This document shows, one piece after another, positions 33,691 through 45,840 of a stretch of DNA of 63,837 nt (its first letter is position 1; each line of letters opens with the position of its first letter). Origin of the DNA: Chara braunii (lineage: Eukaryota; Streptophyta; Charophyceae; Charales; Characeae); contig BFEA01000300.1 in assembly GCA_003427395.1 (NCBI GenBank), positions 934,255 through 998,091 on the forward strand. Reading direction: 5' to 3'. The notes beneath the pieces are model-generated. The model ran no database searches, was not told the DNA's origin, and was given only the letters and a program-made list of their open reading frames with translations. The position numbers were made by a program, and so were the translations under genes.

Positions 33691-33932
33691 TAAAACAAAG
33701 TTAAATCGACCGGCATCCGCTCCGGCTTTATAATCAACGACCAGGAAAGGAATCCCGCGCGCCTTAAACCCCTGCGCGCCCACCCACTCTCTACTCTAGC
33801 CAACTATCCGGCCATCGTAACCACACAGACGCAGCTGCGCTTCGAGCGATATACTTAACTTTAAGCCAACCCATTTGTCTGTAATTTGCAAAAACCAGGG
33901 CTGATACCCTTGTAAGGGTATTCGTGCCGACA

Positions 33933-36650
33933 GCTTACCGGACCACATTAAGCGACGTCTCTGTCGCTTCGCAAAATCGAAAAGCTATGAGATTACCGAA
34001 GATGCTGACGAAAGAGGAACCAATCCGATTAGCCGACAAACACATGGTAGAGGCCTCCATCAAACCATGCCTCCACAACTATATGCTGCCAGGTTTCTAA
34101 CTTGGGCCTACACCCCAGTCACTAGGACGCTGATAGCATAAGTTCCAAAGACTTTCCCAATCATCCTCTCCCCGGTCCTAGACAACCTTCGGCTTCTCGT
34201 TGGGTGTCCCTAGTCCTGGCCAAAACTAGGGACCCGGGCCCTAACCAAGACCTTTGAAGACACTCTTGCCTTCCTTCTCAGAGAATCTCTCGCAATCAAA
34301 TACACATACGTATATTTGTATACTTTATATCCACTCAGCGCTTTCTGCAATCTAGTACAGAAAGGCTAGGTCTCCATCTTGGTCCACCATAGCCTGGCTG
34401 ATCGGATCAGGACTATGGCCCACCGCATTGTTATTTTAGCGGCAGTACCCTCGTTGGTTACGCAACAATAGGTTTTCTCCTGATAAGCATTCAATCAGGA
34501 TTTCCAAAAATTTCTCAACCTTTACAACCCCAGGGAGTAGTTTCCCTGGGGCGGGCAACTCGCCTTAAACTCTTACTGCGCGGTCCCGCAGCCAGGTTGC
34601 GCCGGCTAGCAACCATTCACTGGGGTTACGCCCTAGAGGTGCTAATCTTTACCGCTTAGCTTGGTATTCCCCTACTATGTCTCAGAACTAGCACAAGTGG
34701 TTAGACGAAGCGTCGCAAAACCAATCACGGACCCAGTGCGGGATTACGCAGGGGTCTGAAGGCATTTTCCAGCTTTCCCACGAAAGGCATGGCATCCTTC
34801 GCACAATCACAAACAAAATTCACTAGGTCCACAAGGTCGTGACCCCTGACTTGATCAGAGTCAGCAACCACCCATCCTGAGACATTTCTCGCCCTGCACT
34901 CTTTTGCGACTTTCTCAAACATCTTAAACAAACGTGGTTTCTTTTCGTCAGACTTTATCAACTCAAACACTGCTTACCATGCCCTTAAATCCATTAACCA
35001 CCTTTCACACGAAGGGGGTCTCTCTCAATAGGTCTCCCAGCCATCCCTCTCTTCCTAGGACCAGCCATCACACGACCTTTTTTAAAACACCTCCCCTTTG
35101 GGGGATGAGTCTTCCGATAAACAACAGTACCGCCTTCCTCAAACTGAAGGGGCCTCAACCATAAAACAACTCAAATTGAGAGGCCTACTTATGGGCCCTC
35201 TCCGCGACTCAACCACGAACCAACTCAACTGAGGGCCTGCTTATGGGTCCTTTTCGCAACTTAACCATAAAACATCCGGCATGGTAAGTGCTCGAGCCTC
35301 AAAGACTCGCAAAATCCCTTAGGATTTTCATACTTTCACAATAACAGACTGCACTCCCTCTCCTTATACTCGGCCCTATCCTGCCTGTAGGCAGGCTGCA
35401 CAAGTATACCGAAGAGTAGACAGTTCACATCAATTTATCCTCACAATTTTCACACAATCCAATACACATGAGATGTATCTCACACATCTCTCACACAAAG
35501 TCATCATACATCAGGATAACCACCCATGTGAGAGTGATTGTGATCGTCATATACAAAAGACAGTCTCGGATAAGGCCTCAACTCAATATATACACAGGGG
35601 TACAATACCTCAACTCAAACGCGGACCAAATGTTTCGAATTACATATATACACTCGGAGTTGAGTAATTTCAACTCAAACCGTCACTGGTATCACACAAG
35701 AACAAATGCAGTCTCCCTAACCAAACTATAGCTAAAACTGTTTGATCATGACGCAACCATACTTTTCAATCCGAAGGGCCCAAGTAATCCCGGACATATC
35801 CAGATATCCAAAGAAAAGTAAGGCGAGGAGTCACCCATACACCAATCCTGCAACTTCTTTCCTAGGCTAGGTGGCCTATTTCCCCCACGCTGAGGTTTAT
35901 TCCCATACCTCTCTTACCTTTTACGCCTATACATCTATCTAGGCCTAGGCACGACGTAGGTCCCATTTCTTCTTTTCTCAGTCAACAGGCCTAGTAGAAC
36001 AGACCCTTATTTCGTAACAATACCGTCAGGGTCACCCCGTGCTCCATCCACTTGAGACATCCCAATAACATGGTGTGAGGCAAACCTAACATACCCCATA
36101 CATACACAAAGACCCAAATCACACAAATCTATCCCAACTGTACACGCCAACATATCACACCTCTGGACACAATCACCCAAATCACACCAAAAGAAAAAAC
36201 AAAGATTCGTCCAGCACTACAATCTGCATATGTACAGATGGACAAGCTAGTTGTAACTACCCCTAGATATGCACATATCTAATTCCATTCTTATATATAA
36301 AAACCTTGGTCCTACTGACGTACAGGTGAACCAGTCCCCACTCACTCATTGCCCCTTTTGGTTTTACCTATACGACTGAGTTGTCTACAACCTAAGTTAC
36401 TTTACCGGACCATTATTATGAAACCTCTCCCCAGTTCTAACCTATGCACATACACACATCCAAGTATATGTCTGCCCCGACCCAGATAATATGCAACTAG
36501 GCTTTACCAATTAGTATGGGGTTAGAGTCAAACAATGGTTAGACTGGTACTCCCGTTCCCAGATTAATACATATACAACTAGCCCCTACCAACACGAGTC
36601 CAAAAATCCAGGGCAGGCGGCTGACAGAAACTTTCCAATCCAGGAGTTAG
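33933..36650 (-). other. Non-coding tail of inner element's interior
   Basis: It aligns with 19219-21780 of the outer element. It starts GCTTACCGGACCACATTAAG beside LTR B and holds short A+T-rich and CA-rich stretches but no convincing ORF. The shared region in two elements with different coding content suggests cis-acting sequence needed for replication or transcription. Confidence 0.6.
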
Positions 36651-36761
36651 GGTGAATCCCCATTACGTCTTACTATACTTTCTCTGCCCTAGTCGTCTCA
36701 TCTATGCTCTCCGCACACTTAACCACTTGGCTCACTCTAAAAACCATCTCATTCGGCACCA

Positions 36762-37955
36762 TCATGCCCCTTTCTTCTTTGAGCCCCACTTATGGTTTTG
36801 TTGGCTTCCACCTCGACCTTCGGCGCCTTGCATGTCATTCCCACGGCCTCTTTTGCAGCGTCCACCATCTCCACGGCCCGCATTGCCACGCCTGCCATCT
36901 CCTCGGCCCCTTCCAACTGCCTGCCTTTGGCCCCTTCCACCTGTCATACTGTCCTGCGAAACTTGCTGTATCGGTGACCACAACGGTCCGACGGGTTGGA
37001 TTTGGACTGGCGGGGGCCCACGGGGCATCATGTTCGTCCAAGGGCGCATATAATTGCTTTGCGCCAAGGGCATATAAGGACTGTGTGTGCGACAAGTTCA
37101 TTCGGTTACCCGGCGTCCACTGCCCATGTAATGCTTGCTCGATCAGAGGAGGCCCCCTTGGTCTTGCCTCGCCTCCCCCCTCTTGCGGGGTAGCCGCTAC
37201 TTCTGCGAACTCTGTCCCTTTTCGGTACCTTGACCGCCCTGAGCGAGGTTCCTCGCCCTTCGTTGCGCCTTTGTCAACTTGAGAGGTCCATGCTCCTCCT
37301 TTATCTCATCCTCTCTTTTGCCTTTGTCCCTCGCTTGAACACTGGCTTGCCTCTTTGGGGTTCCTATCGAGAGGGGCGATTCCTGGTCACCCTTCTCTAC
37401 TCCTCCTTCACCCGGGGAGTCTTCTGAAACCTTCCGCTTACCCTTCCTCGCCTCTTCCAGCCGTGCTAACCTCTCCTCCAATACCCCTACTTGCCTTTGT
37501 AACCCACTTAACTCCGCCTGCGATGGTGCGCCCGTAACTGGTGGAACAAAGCATTCCCCACGTGGGCCTTCTATTCCATCTTCTGGGAATCTTAGCCTTA
37601 AGGAACACACCAATTCATCCCACATTTCCGACTCCTGCTTGAGGGTATATACCTCCTCACTTAGTCTTTCACAAACAAACAGCGGGAACATGCACCTCAT
37701 CGCCCTCTGGTCGCACTTCTTTACAAGGCTGAAGCCCTGAAAGTCGTGTAGGAAGCTAGACAAGTTCCTTCCTTGGAACAACAAAGCACGGAGGTCTGGC
37801 GGCATCGACTCTCGCAGTGCCTCGCACAACAACACCTTCATCTGACACGAATTCCTCCAACGTAGGATCTTGGCGAAACCGCTCTCTTCCGCCATGATGC
37901 TGATGACCGTCTGATACGCAAAGCGGGCAATAAAATCATCAAACAGAAAGCTCAA
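36762..37955 (-). pseudogene. Gag-like ORF of inner element
   Basis: An open minus frame of 252 codons (37955 down to 37197) has a helical Gag-like region (SFLHDFQGF, MRCMFPLFVCERLSEEVYTL, MWDELVCSLRLRFPEDG, about residues 70-135), then a coiled-coil stretch (LQRQVGVLEERLARLEEARK) and a basic end with KLTKAQRRARNLAQGGQG. After a stop or frameshift, a Gly/Arg-rich segment (GRGRGDGRRGNAGRGDGG) follows in another frame to 36762. I see no zinc knuckle. The KAQRRARNL...GGQG motif is one I recall from Chara Gag proteins. The N-terminal part is uninterrupted. Confidence 0.65.
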
Positions 37956-38128
37956 GCAGACAAGGGCAAACTGCTAATACTTAAATCACACTATCTACCC
38001 TTTTACTCACGCAATCAGGCCTCAAGCTCTAGTTACCCTGACGCTTACCTTTATAACTACGGTAATGGATAGAGAGACAACCTCAGCCAAGCCAAAGGAA
38101 GCGTATTTAGTAGGAGAAAAGGCATTCG

Positions 38129-38803
38129 CTACCTAACTACTGCTACCCGAATCTTACCCCAGTCTCGTACTCCCTCATCTGGGTCATGATAACTAGCATA
38201 TGCGTCGACCACATTAACCATGCTCCTAAGCCACTGACTAGGAGGAGAAAACCTTAGGTCCGGATACAATCCATATACCAGCTCGCATGTATAGCACCCA
38301 CTCCCCCATTCCCGTGTTTTCAAAGCGGCGTCAGCTGTTGCCACTATCCTCGTTTGTCCACCAAAATACTTCTCAACGAGAAACTCGGGCAGGATGACCC
38401 GTAGTGGCGCTGACGGAAGCACAAACTCCTCAACACGGTTGACCTCTATACGGGTTAATACTTGCTCTTCTCCATCGCAAGACACTTCCTTCGCCCACTT
38501 TACTGCAGCTGCCTCAGCCACTCTCAAAGGCCTCGTGAGAGGGCTCCCGTGCCCAAGTGCCAACTCAACCCCATGCCCGACCCAGAATGAGGAAGAGGCG
38601 TACAAAGTCACTCTCACAATCGCGCATCCCTGATCATCATCAAGACCGAACTCGATCCAGGCGAAAATATCTTTGCCCATCAATGTGCCCCACCAGGAAG
38701 AGATATACTCTCCCTCCTTGACACGCCTTGGCAAGGAAATCTCAAACCCATCTCCCTTCTTGACCGGCAAGGTCACACTGGGATCTTCCTTAGCATAAGG
38801 CAT
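38129..38803 (-). CDS. Intact ORF upstream of gag, unknown function
   Basis: An uninterrupted 224-codon frame starts at Met (38803), the first ATG of the frame, and lies between the primer-binding site and the gag-like ORF, about 170 bp upstream of gag. The product is acidic to neutral and Trp-rich, with KGDGFEISLPRRVKEGEYIS, WGTLMGKDIFAWIEFGLDDD and a C-terminal PSQWLRSMVNVVDAYASYHD. There is no signal peptide or membrane segment, and I recognise no domain. An extra ORF before gag is known in plant Ogre-type elements; whether this is related is unknown. Its intactness beside decayed neighbours makes it notable. Confidence 0.55.
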   Translation of the reverse strand: MPYAKEDPSVTLPVKKGDGFEISLPRRVKEGEYISSWWGTLMGKDIFAWIEFGLDDDQGCAIVRVTLYASSSFWVGHGVELALGHGSPLTRPLRVAEAAAVKWAKEVSCDGEEQVLTRIEVNRVEEFVLPSAPLRVILPEFLVEKYFGGQTRIVATADAALKTREWGSGCYTCELVYGLYPDLRFSPPSQWLRSMVNVVDAYASYHDPDEGVRDWGKIRVAVVR

Positions 38804-40047
38804 CCTGAGTTGCCTTCGCTCTGGTCTGGGTTTTGCCCATCACAGAAAGAACGTCCAGCATACGCTTTCGGTTACAATGCCAATAATCGCGCTCTATCAT
38901 CTCTACCCGTATTTGAGGAGCAGTCCAAACACATATAAACGCCCATAGGTTAAAAATCGAACTCGAGATGCTCACATAAATCCTGGCAGACTGATAATTC
39001 AAATGCATACCTCAGATGCATAACCTATGTAAATATTTCTGACAAGGATAATTATCAAAGGACCCTAATCACCAAGCACATAGCCTCACACGATCAGACA
39101 CTAGGCAAGCTTAGTCAGACAGTATCCGACATATAGGACTGAGTTCAACATATAACTTAAATAGAAATGCCCTCAGACGAGTGGTCTCAGGTCCTTAGTT
39201 CCAATTCGTAGATTCCAGTGGATGGTCCAACCCTAGTAATGGCTCAAAGCAATGGTCTACCATAAATAACATGGTATGCCCTCCACTATCAGGCGTCATA
39301 CAAGTCTACTACTTCCCGTAGTCCTTTCTATTGGGGCCTTACCACGGTGCTCACTGCACCTCTTTACTGCCTTATACGCCTAATTTCAAACATACCATGC
39401 GGGGTAAGCCTCAGACTTCCATGGCTATGCAACTCGAGCAACTGCTTAGAATCCAAATTCCAGGATCCCAATTCATACTCATACAGACTCTCAATATCCT
39501 TAGCCTACCCTCCTCGAGGTCCCTTGACAACTCCTAACCTAATAGGCTTCCTTTACTCATTCTATGCTTCGCCCTAAAGCCAAAGTGCTACATTGCACCC
39601 TTGAACACTCGAGTAACTTCCCTTAACCATAATGGGCACCTCACACGGCCAACTCCCACAACCACCATACTTGGCTTTGCCGATACCACCTCATCCTATC
39701 TTAGTAGTATCAACCATGCAATCATAGCCCAAACCCATCAACTATCAAAGTCAGAAGAGGTATCCACTCCAACTTCCGTCATACTAGTCAAAGTACGCAA
39801 GTGCATAGTCGAAGTACGTATGCACATAGTCAACGTACGTGGGCGTATAATCAAACTTTATCCTTTTCGCGCCACCCTTACTGCACCGAGCCAGGACCCA
39901 CTTGCACAATCAACCCTCACTCGCTTTTTATCTAACACCTTCAATCGACTAACCACAAAGGCTCAACAAAAGCCTCCCGTTTTGTCTAGTTCTCACAATC
40001 CCATACCCGGATGTCGCTCCACCAGGGACAACGGTAGGTGACCGTTA
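38804..40047 (-). other. Leader of inner element
   Basis: This region lies between the primer-binding site and the upstream ORF. There are small open frames only (72 codons at 38790-39008, minus, overlapping the next ORF's start; 146 codons at 39601-40041, plus, probably incidental). The last 50 bases before the primer site (ATACCCGGATGTCG, then GGGACAACGGTAGG) are conserved at 50185-50227 in the outer element. Confidence 0.5.
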
Positions 40048-40065
40048 TCCCCGGCAACGACGCCA
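40048..40065 (-). promoter_or_regulatory. Primer-binding site, tRNA-Asp (inner element)
   Basis: Plus strand reads TCCCCGGCAACGACGCCA, matching the 3' end of plant tRNA-Asp with one change. On the minus strand this is a TGGCG-C/T-CGTTGCCGGGGA primer site two bases inside LTR C. Such a site is typical of some plant Ty3/gypsy lineages. It fixes the element's orientation as minus. Confidence 0.9.
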
Positions 40066-42458
40066 CCTGTCGGGCGCATCGGTCTGGCACCGCACGCGGC
40101 AGCGCGGGACCCTCTCGGCCGCGTCACATAGGAGTTGGACCTACCTTGCCGTGAACACACAAATGGAGCTTCCTTAGGCCGCTCCGGCCGAGTGCACCAG
40201 CCATACCTCTCGCGAGCCCCTACGACAAGATAGGGTCTACGCGAGGCACAACTTACCTCCACCTTACACGAGATGTCACCTCCCTTCGGTGGGCGTATCC
40301 CCGCCGAGCTACCAGTCCACAGTACGAAAGCTACTTGGTTGCAATCGCAGAGGTGGACCAGCCGATGACGTTTCTCGTTCGCTGTAGCATAGGGGGTACG
40401 CGCGGTAATACGCCTATCGGACCCACACGCGAACCGACATCTTGGGGGCCTGAGGTCCCAAGCGCGACTAGTCGTCGGTTGACTAGGACGCATCCCACAC
40501 ACCATAGGCACACCACTTCACGAACACAAAAATAAAATACACACACACCAAACGACGCAACACAAACAACGCGACAACGCTCCTAGCCCCTTGGTAGCCA
40601 TCTCATAACTTTCCGATGCAGAAATCGAATAGGCGTCGCGAGCGAGACTTAGTTTAAAATCGCGCGGACGCAGGGCTATCTCATATCGACTCGCAATGCA
40701 GACGTGCGCAAGCAGTCGCAATGATGGCGTACTATGTAGTGCCCATAATCAAGCGGTCCCTCGTGGGTTCGAGTACCGCTTATGACAATCAACTGTCAGA
40801 CTCGAAGTGTCGTGAGGGTCTAATCCTTCATGACATTGCACGCCTGAAGGAATAGTCGTGCAGCCGCCGGGAGACCTCCGACCTTTGGTCTGAGCGTTTC
40901 GGCAGGCAAGGCAAATAGGCTCTGCACGGGGGCAGATTCCTTCCCTGCAGAGTCTAGGGCTTGGGATGTCATGGACAAAGACCTTGAATCCCGGCCCAGG
41001 ACCAACGTCCGACTATAAAAATCTCTACGAAGCAAAGGACAAAAGGGGATCTCCCTTTTTATCTCAAGCCATGATCTGGTTAACCCTTGCGCACGATCAC
41101 CATAAACTGTGCGTATACCCAAGGCACATATAAGTATATATATGCACGACTTACTTATATAGGACGATCACTTGTCACAGTCACAGCGGGGCTCCTCTCA
41201 GCCATCTCGCAAGCAGTCACATCGAGAAGCCGAACCGCAACCACACCTGCAATCACATCAAAGATTCATCCAGAAGCCGAACCGCAATCATACCTGCAAT
41301 CACATCAAAGATTCATCCAGAAGTCCACGCACTACACGGGGTCAACTTCAATCATTTCTTGCACTCATACCCCTCGCTTTAGCCATACAAGCCTCACTCG
41401 TGCAACTCTTAAATAAATACTCAGTACTTTTGTTGGATGGTCATTCAATAAAGTCCGGGTGAAAACACAACAAAACAGTTCAATCACAAGGCTAAAGCCT
41501 TTAGGTTGAGTGGCAGGGGTGGATTGGAGTTGAATCGTAAACCGACGAATCGGCAACCAACCTGTTATCAGTGATGACAGAAAATGATCCTCGTGGGATC
41601 GAGCTGAATCTAGTCCAGATCCTGAATCAAATGGTCCAGAGAACGTGTAACACATGACAGGTCAATCCCCAAGCTAAATCTATAAGTCTTTGGAGAACAG
41701 AACTCCAAAACACATTCTCACTCAAGACTATCTATCAACCAAGTCTAAGTCTACCTCTAAGTCAGTGCCCAAAGCAAAGGTAGACTAACGGCAAGATCTT
41801 CCCTATTCAGGGTGGATTGACAGAATCGCCACCTGTCAAAATATAATCTATCTCCTTTAAACTAAGAAAATTTCGGCAGCGCTTCCTGTAGGAAAAGTGC
41901 CTTTTCAAAATTTATATCAGCCCGAATACGAAAACAGAAATAGTCTTTTGACTTTCCAGGGTCCAATTTTGTCGAACTACCTGAATTAGCAAAAAATTGG
42001 GCAACACTCCCTTTAGAAAATGAGACTACCCAAATTTTTACTAGGTCATATATAAAATTTAGACAAGTTGAACTTTGACAAGTCAAAATTTGACTAACTC
42101 CTTAGCTTTGCAGAAATTTCAGCAGCGCTTCCCGTAGAGAAAGTAGCTTACCAAAATTTATACAAAACCAAGTATAATAAAATATCCCAGAAAATGCAAG
42201 AATCGATCTAAGTAAAAAAAACTTAGCCCAGAAAATGCAGGAACTGGACTAACTCCTATTGCTTTAGCACGTGGCGAGCAACTACAACAAACTACCTGTC
42301 AAACTGAAACTCACACCAAGTAGTAGCCTCACTCAGTCTCATGCAGGCCAAACCACAAATGTAAGTACTCTCACCATCCCCAAGCCAACTTGGCAGACAA
42401 TAGTTTGTAATCTCTCGATGCTCTATTCCGTTATACCCAACTTACATAGGACATAAAG

Positions 42459-43125
42459 CCAAGCCGTCCAATCTTATGGAACCTGCGTGACTCACCCATT
42501 CAGTATACACGAACAGGTTGCACAACTACTTCTCTCTTCCTTTTGGGCATATGACTAAGCCGTTCATCTTAGAACAAGGTTCAACCGTCCTGAACTGTTT
42601 AATATCCAAATTATATATACCTCTCCGAGCTTAGTGTTCAAACGCTGACTGTAGGACTGAGCCGTTCATCTTAGAAACAAGGCTCAGCCTGCCCAAGGTT
42701 ACCTTCAGTTATACTCTTAATTATACTTTCTTCACTTCATAATAAGCTATAGCCAGATCGTCCAATCTTATGAAACCCATGTCTGGCTAGCCTGTTCATA
42801 AATAGGATAGTCCAACCTTTTGGGTTCCAGCATGTGCGAGGCATTGGGCCAGATCGTCCAATCTTATGGAGCATATCCGGTCCTCTGCCATGTTCGTTTC
42901 TCTCTCATCCACTGTGTGCGGCATGAGTCCAAGGCCGTCCAATCTTATGGACATGCCTTGCCCTCAGCGAGAATTAGTCCCTCAGAATGAAACAGGGAGG
43001 GGTTGAGTCGTCCAATCTTATGGACTTGCTCAGACCTCCTTGACCAAAAACAAAAGAAACAGAACAAACCCCAATCAAACATGGCAACTAAACCCTCCAA
43101 TCTTATGGTACAGGTTTGGCCCCTG
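42459..43125. repeat. Hairpin array 1 in LTR C
   Basis: Best stems are TAGCCAGA/TCTGGCTA (42750-42789), CAAGGC/GCCTTG (42930-42960) and CTAAACC/GGTTTGG (about 43089-43122). Each encloses TCCAATCTTATG. Two units present in B and D (the TCAAAAC and ATCAGG units) are deleted here. Confidence 0.8.
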
Positions 43126-44829
43126 AAAAATCAGCCACAGTCAGACCCTCACAATTCATAGGTCTGACCCCATAGGACCCCGTCAGCCTCAGGCAAAACC
43201 ACCTTTCACTCACCCTTCCCCAGATGCACCCCCTTTGTGTTCACAATCTGCGTTCAGGCAATCAATAAACTGAAACAACGATTGCACATACATTCCTTTA
43301 TTTAGCCTGAATTGAGTCTTGTCAGTCAAACCAAAGTCAAGTAAGGGTGCACGCAACATACTCAGACAAATGTAGCAAGATGTACAGGTAGGGGTTATAC
43401 CAGGGTATATAGACGGGAAGCAATGGTTACCTCTCAGTTCGCTGCCTCCAGAACTCCTCCTGAGTTCCGGCAGAGCTCCCGCAATCGGTGGGCAGACTCC
43501 CCACAGAGTCTTCCTACGGTCCTACGGGTTGCAATCCCGCCTGCCGCCTTCCTCTCAGATCAGGACTAGACTAAGATTTAGAAGGGCAGAAGCAGAAGTA
43601 TTAAGTCTCTCAGATACAAGAGGGGTGCACTCAGACTCGCAGGAGAGGGTCTTCCATCCTTCAGTCGCATGAGGGCCCCGAAATGGCAGCCAAAACAGAA
43701 CAGCTTGACCAAACTGACGTCCACTACTGAACCGACTTCCTTCTAACAATCTCCCGGGTCATAGCACTAATCCTTCCACACAAGCCGACCATCCCTCCTT
43801 TCTAATTCAATTACTTCTCCCTTCACGCCTCGCCCGAACGACAGCCGACCGCAACCCAAACACCCAGAGGGAGCTCAGCACACCCGTAGAATAGATCAGC
43901 AACTCGCGTATACATCAATTGCCCTTGCGGCTCAGTCCTGCGCACTACCACCTCACATTCAACCTCGTTGCGGCCCTTCAATCATAACCACCATTGCCAA
44001 CCAATAACGTAGCCAGCAGTCTCGCAGGCTGCTCTTCCGCTGCGCAACCTTGTAGCGGAGCACTGGGCAGCGGATGAGGCCGCCAGTCTACAGGGCTCGG
44101 CAGTAGTAAATATGAAATTACGATCTGCAGGCGGGCATCACTGTAGCAGCAGTAAGGCGCCGGGCGGTATCAACAGCCCAGCCACACGGTACAACGAACA
44201 CACCCGCTCGCAGGAGGACCTCGCAAGGTGCAGGTGGGACACGCGGCAGGGCACTGACAGGGCTCAGACGGAGACGTCCGGTCATTCGGCACGGACCACG
44301 CAGCACACAACTTGCCGGTATCACACCAACCCCGCAATCTGATGGTTTCCACCACCCGCTAGCTAGGGACTCACTCCAACAGCCACCTCTCGCCTCTAGT
44401 AGGTCGGCATGAGCATCCCGGACTGAGCAATCTCCCTCCTCCATGAGCCTGGCTCGCAATAGCGGTCAGGTTCACCCCACTGCGTAGCTTTCGAAGGCGA
44501 TGGACTCACCTGTTCCGTTACCGGTCCCCTCTAGGTGCATGCGCACCTCACTTCTGGGCACATTCGATCTCAGACAGGCCCCCGATTCGTAGCTAGCCAC
44601 ACGCCCCCTTACCAGCAGGTGAACTCCCCCTTTCTCTCTCCCTCTCTGGCGATTCGCACCTTGACCACCAATAGACCGGGCGAAAAGGTACATTCAGATT
44701 CGCCATCTCTCAACCTTCTTACCCGGGCGCAACACCCATCCCTCGTAGTGCATAGCTGACCCCCTAACTTCCCGATCCGGCCTCACCATTCGATCCGTAA
44801 TGGCCGAAGACCCTTACCTAGCACTATAC

Positions 44830-45840
44830 CCCGCCCGTTTTTATTGAGAATGCGGCGAGTAATCGACTTTTTTTTTCGCTCTGCCATATCTCCTCCCCTC
44901 TATATCTTCACGCACTACTTTCTTTACTAACTCACAATCTACTAATCTAATCCTAAAACTAACTTTGGATTCCGGGTCGCCATGGCTTGAAACCCTCCGG
45001 TAGGCTCTCTCCCTGCCCGATTCCATCGGGAAACGGGCGAGCCCCACTATCGTCTCTCCACCATATTCCCTTTGTCTCTGAATGCACCTGGGCGCAAATC
45101 CCGCCCAGGTTCGTTTATCTGTTTCCTCCCTCCATTTTCCTGGCGCAGCCCAAAACTCGCCTTACTCAAAACTCACTAACTCTCTCTCCAATCTAACTCC
45201 ACGGTGACGCTCGCCCCGGCCTAAACCCCCTACTCTAATCCCTTTCCCTTATACACATCTAGATGTGTATAAGAGACAGACTCTAATCCCTTTCCCGGTC
45301 GTTTCCATTAGAAATCGACTAACACTCTCGGTTTTTTCTTTTTCTTCTCTATCTCCTTCACTCCGTCATAGCTCTGGCGCACCACCCTTCTGTAATAGCT
45401 CTCACTCTACTAACTCCTTACTAATTATGACGTGAGAAACGGAGTCGCCCAGTACAAAAACCTTTGAATCCCTTTTTTCCGCGCCCAAATCCGTTCCGCA
45501 ATGGATGAGTTATGCCCCTCCTCCGTCGCAGTTCCCTCCGAATGAACCCGGTGCAGACTCGCGCCCAGGTTCATTCGTTCTACCATTCATCGTCCCGACT
45601 CTTTCCGCTGTCGCCCCGTCGCCCTCATTGCCTGTTGCTTCAGCGCCCGACACTCGTTCCCTGTCTCCGTAAACTTTGCGCTCGTCCCTCATGCGCTATC
45701 ACCCCGCTGCCTGCCCGATACCCCCCGACCAGAGTTGTTTTCCTACAGCGCTCGACCTACTTTTCGCCCCTTATCCGCTCCGCAGCCACTCCGACTGTAT
45801 GTGGCACAGTCCGCCGCCCAGGTTCATCTTGGGCTTCCTC
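44830..45840. repeat. Hairpin array 2 in LTR C
   Basis: Stems include GCCCG-a-TTCC/GGAA-a-CGGGC (45015-45038), ACCTGGGCG/CGCCCAGGT (45086-45110), and GCCCAGG/CTTGGGC near 45815, where B has CCTGGGC, so a G-C pair here is G-T. Confidence 0.65.
45242..45279. other. Nextera mate-pair junction adapter left in the assembly
   Basis: Two back-to-back 19-base Tn5 mosaic ends meet at 45260/45261. The right half (AGATGTGTATAAGAGACAG) is perfect; the left half matches 17 of 19, its outer bases blending into genomic sequence. The 17 bases ACTCTAATCCCTTTCCC flank it on both sides (45232-45248 and 45280-45296). The sister LTR B at about 32090-32112 has that sequence once with no adapter. This is an artificial sequence, not biology. 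Confidence 0.95.

Larger units (their letters stand above)
27821..33932 (-). repeat. LTR B (3' LTR of inner element)
   Basis: TGTCGGGCGC to GTGCCGACA, 6112 bp. It is close to LTR C, about one difference per 20 bases in the first 400. It has lost about 740 bp around 28830 relative to C and carries a small inversion there. It contains array 1 (29510-30025), array 2 (31690-32660) and a GC-rich block (about 32300-33650) shared with C but not visible in A or D. Confidence 0.85.

Noticed and set aside
38129-38803. Calling the 224-codon ORF an Ogre-type ORF1
   Set aside because: Only position is similar; no sequence evidence available without a search.
40045-40066. A tRNA-Asp gene
   Set aside because: Only the 3' terminal 18 or so bases are present, next to an LTR start; this is a primer-binding site.
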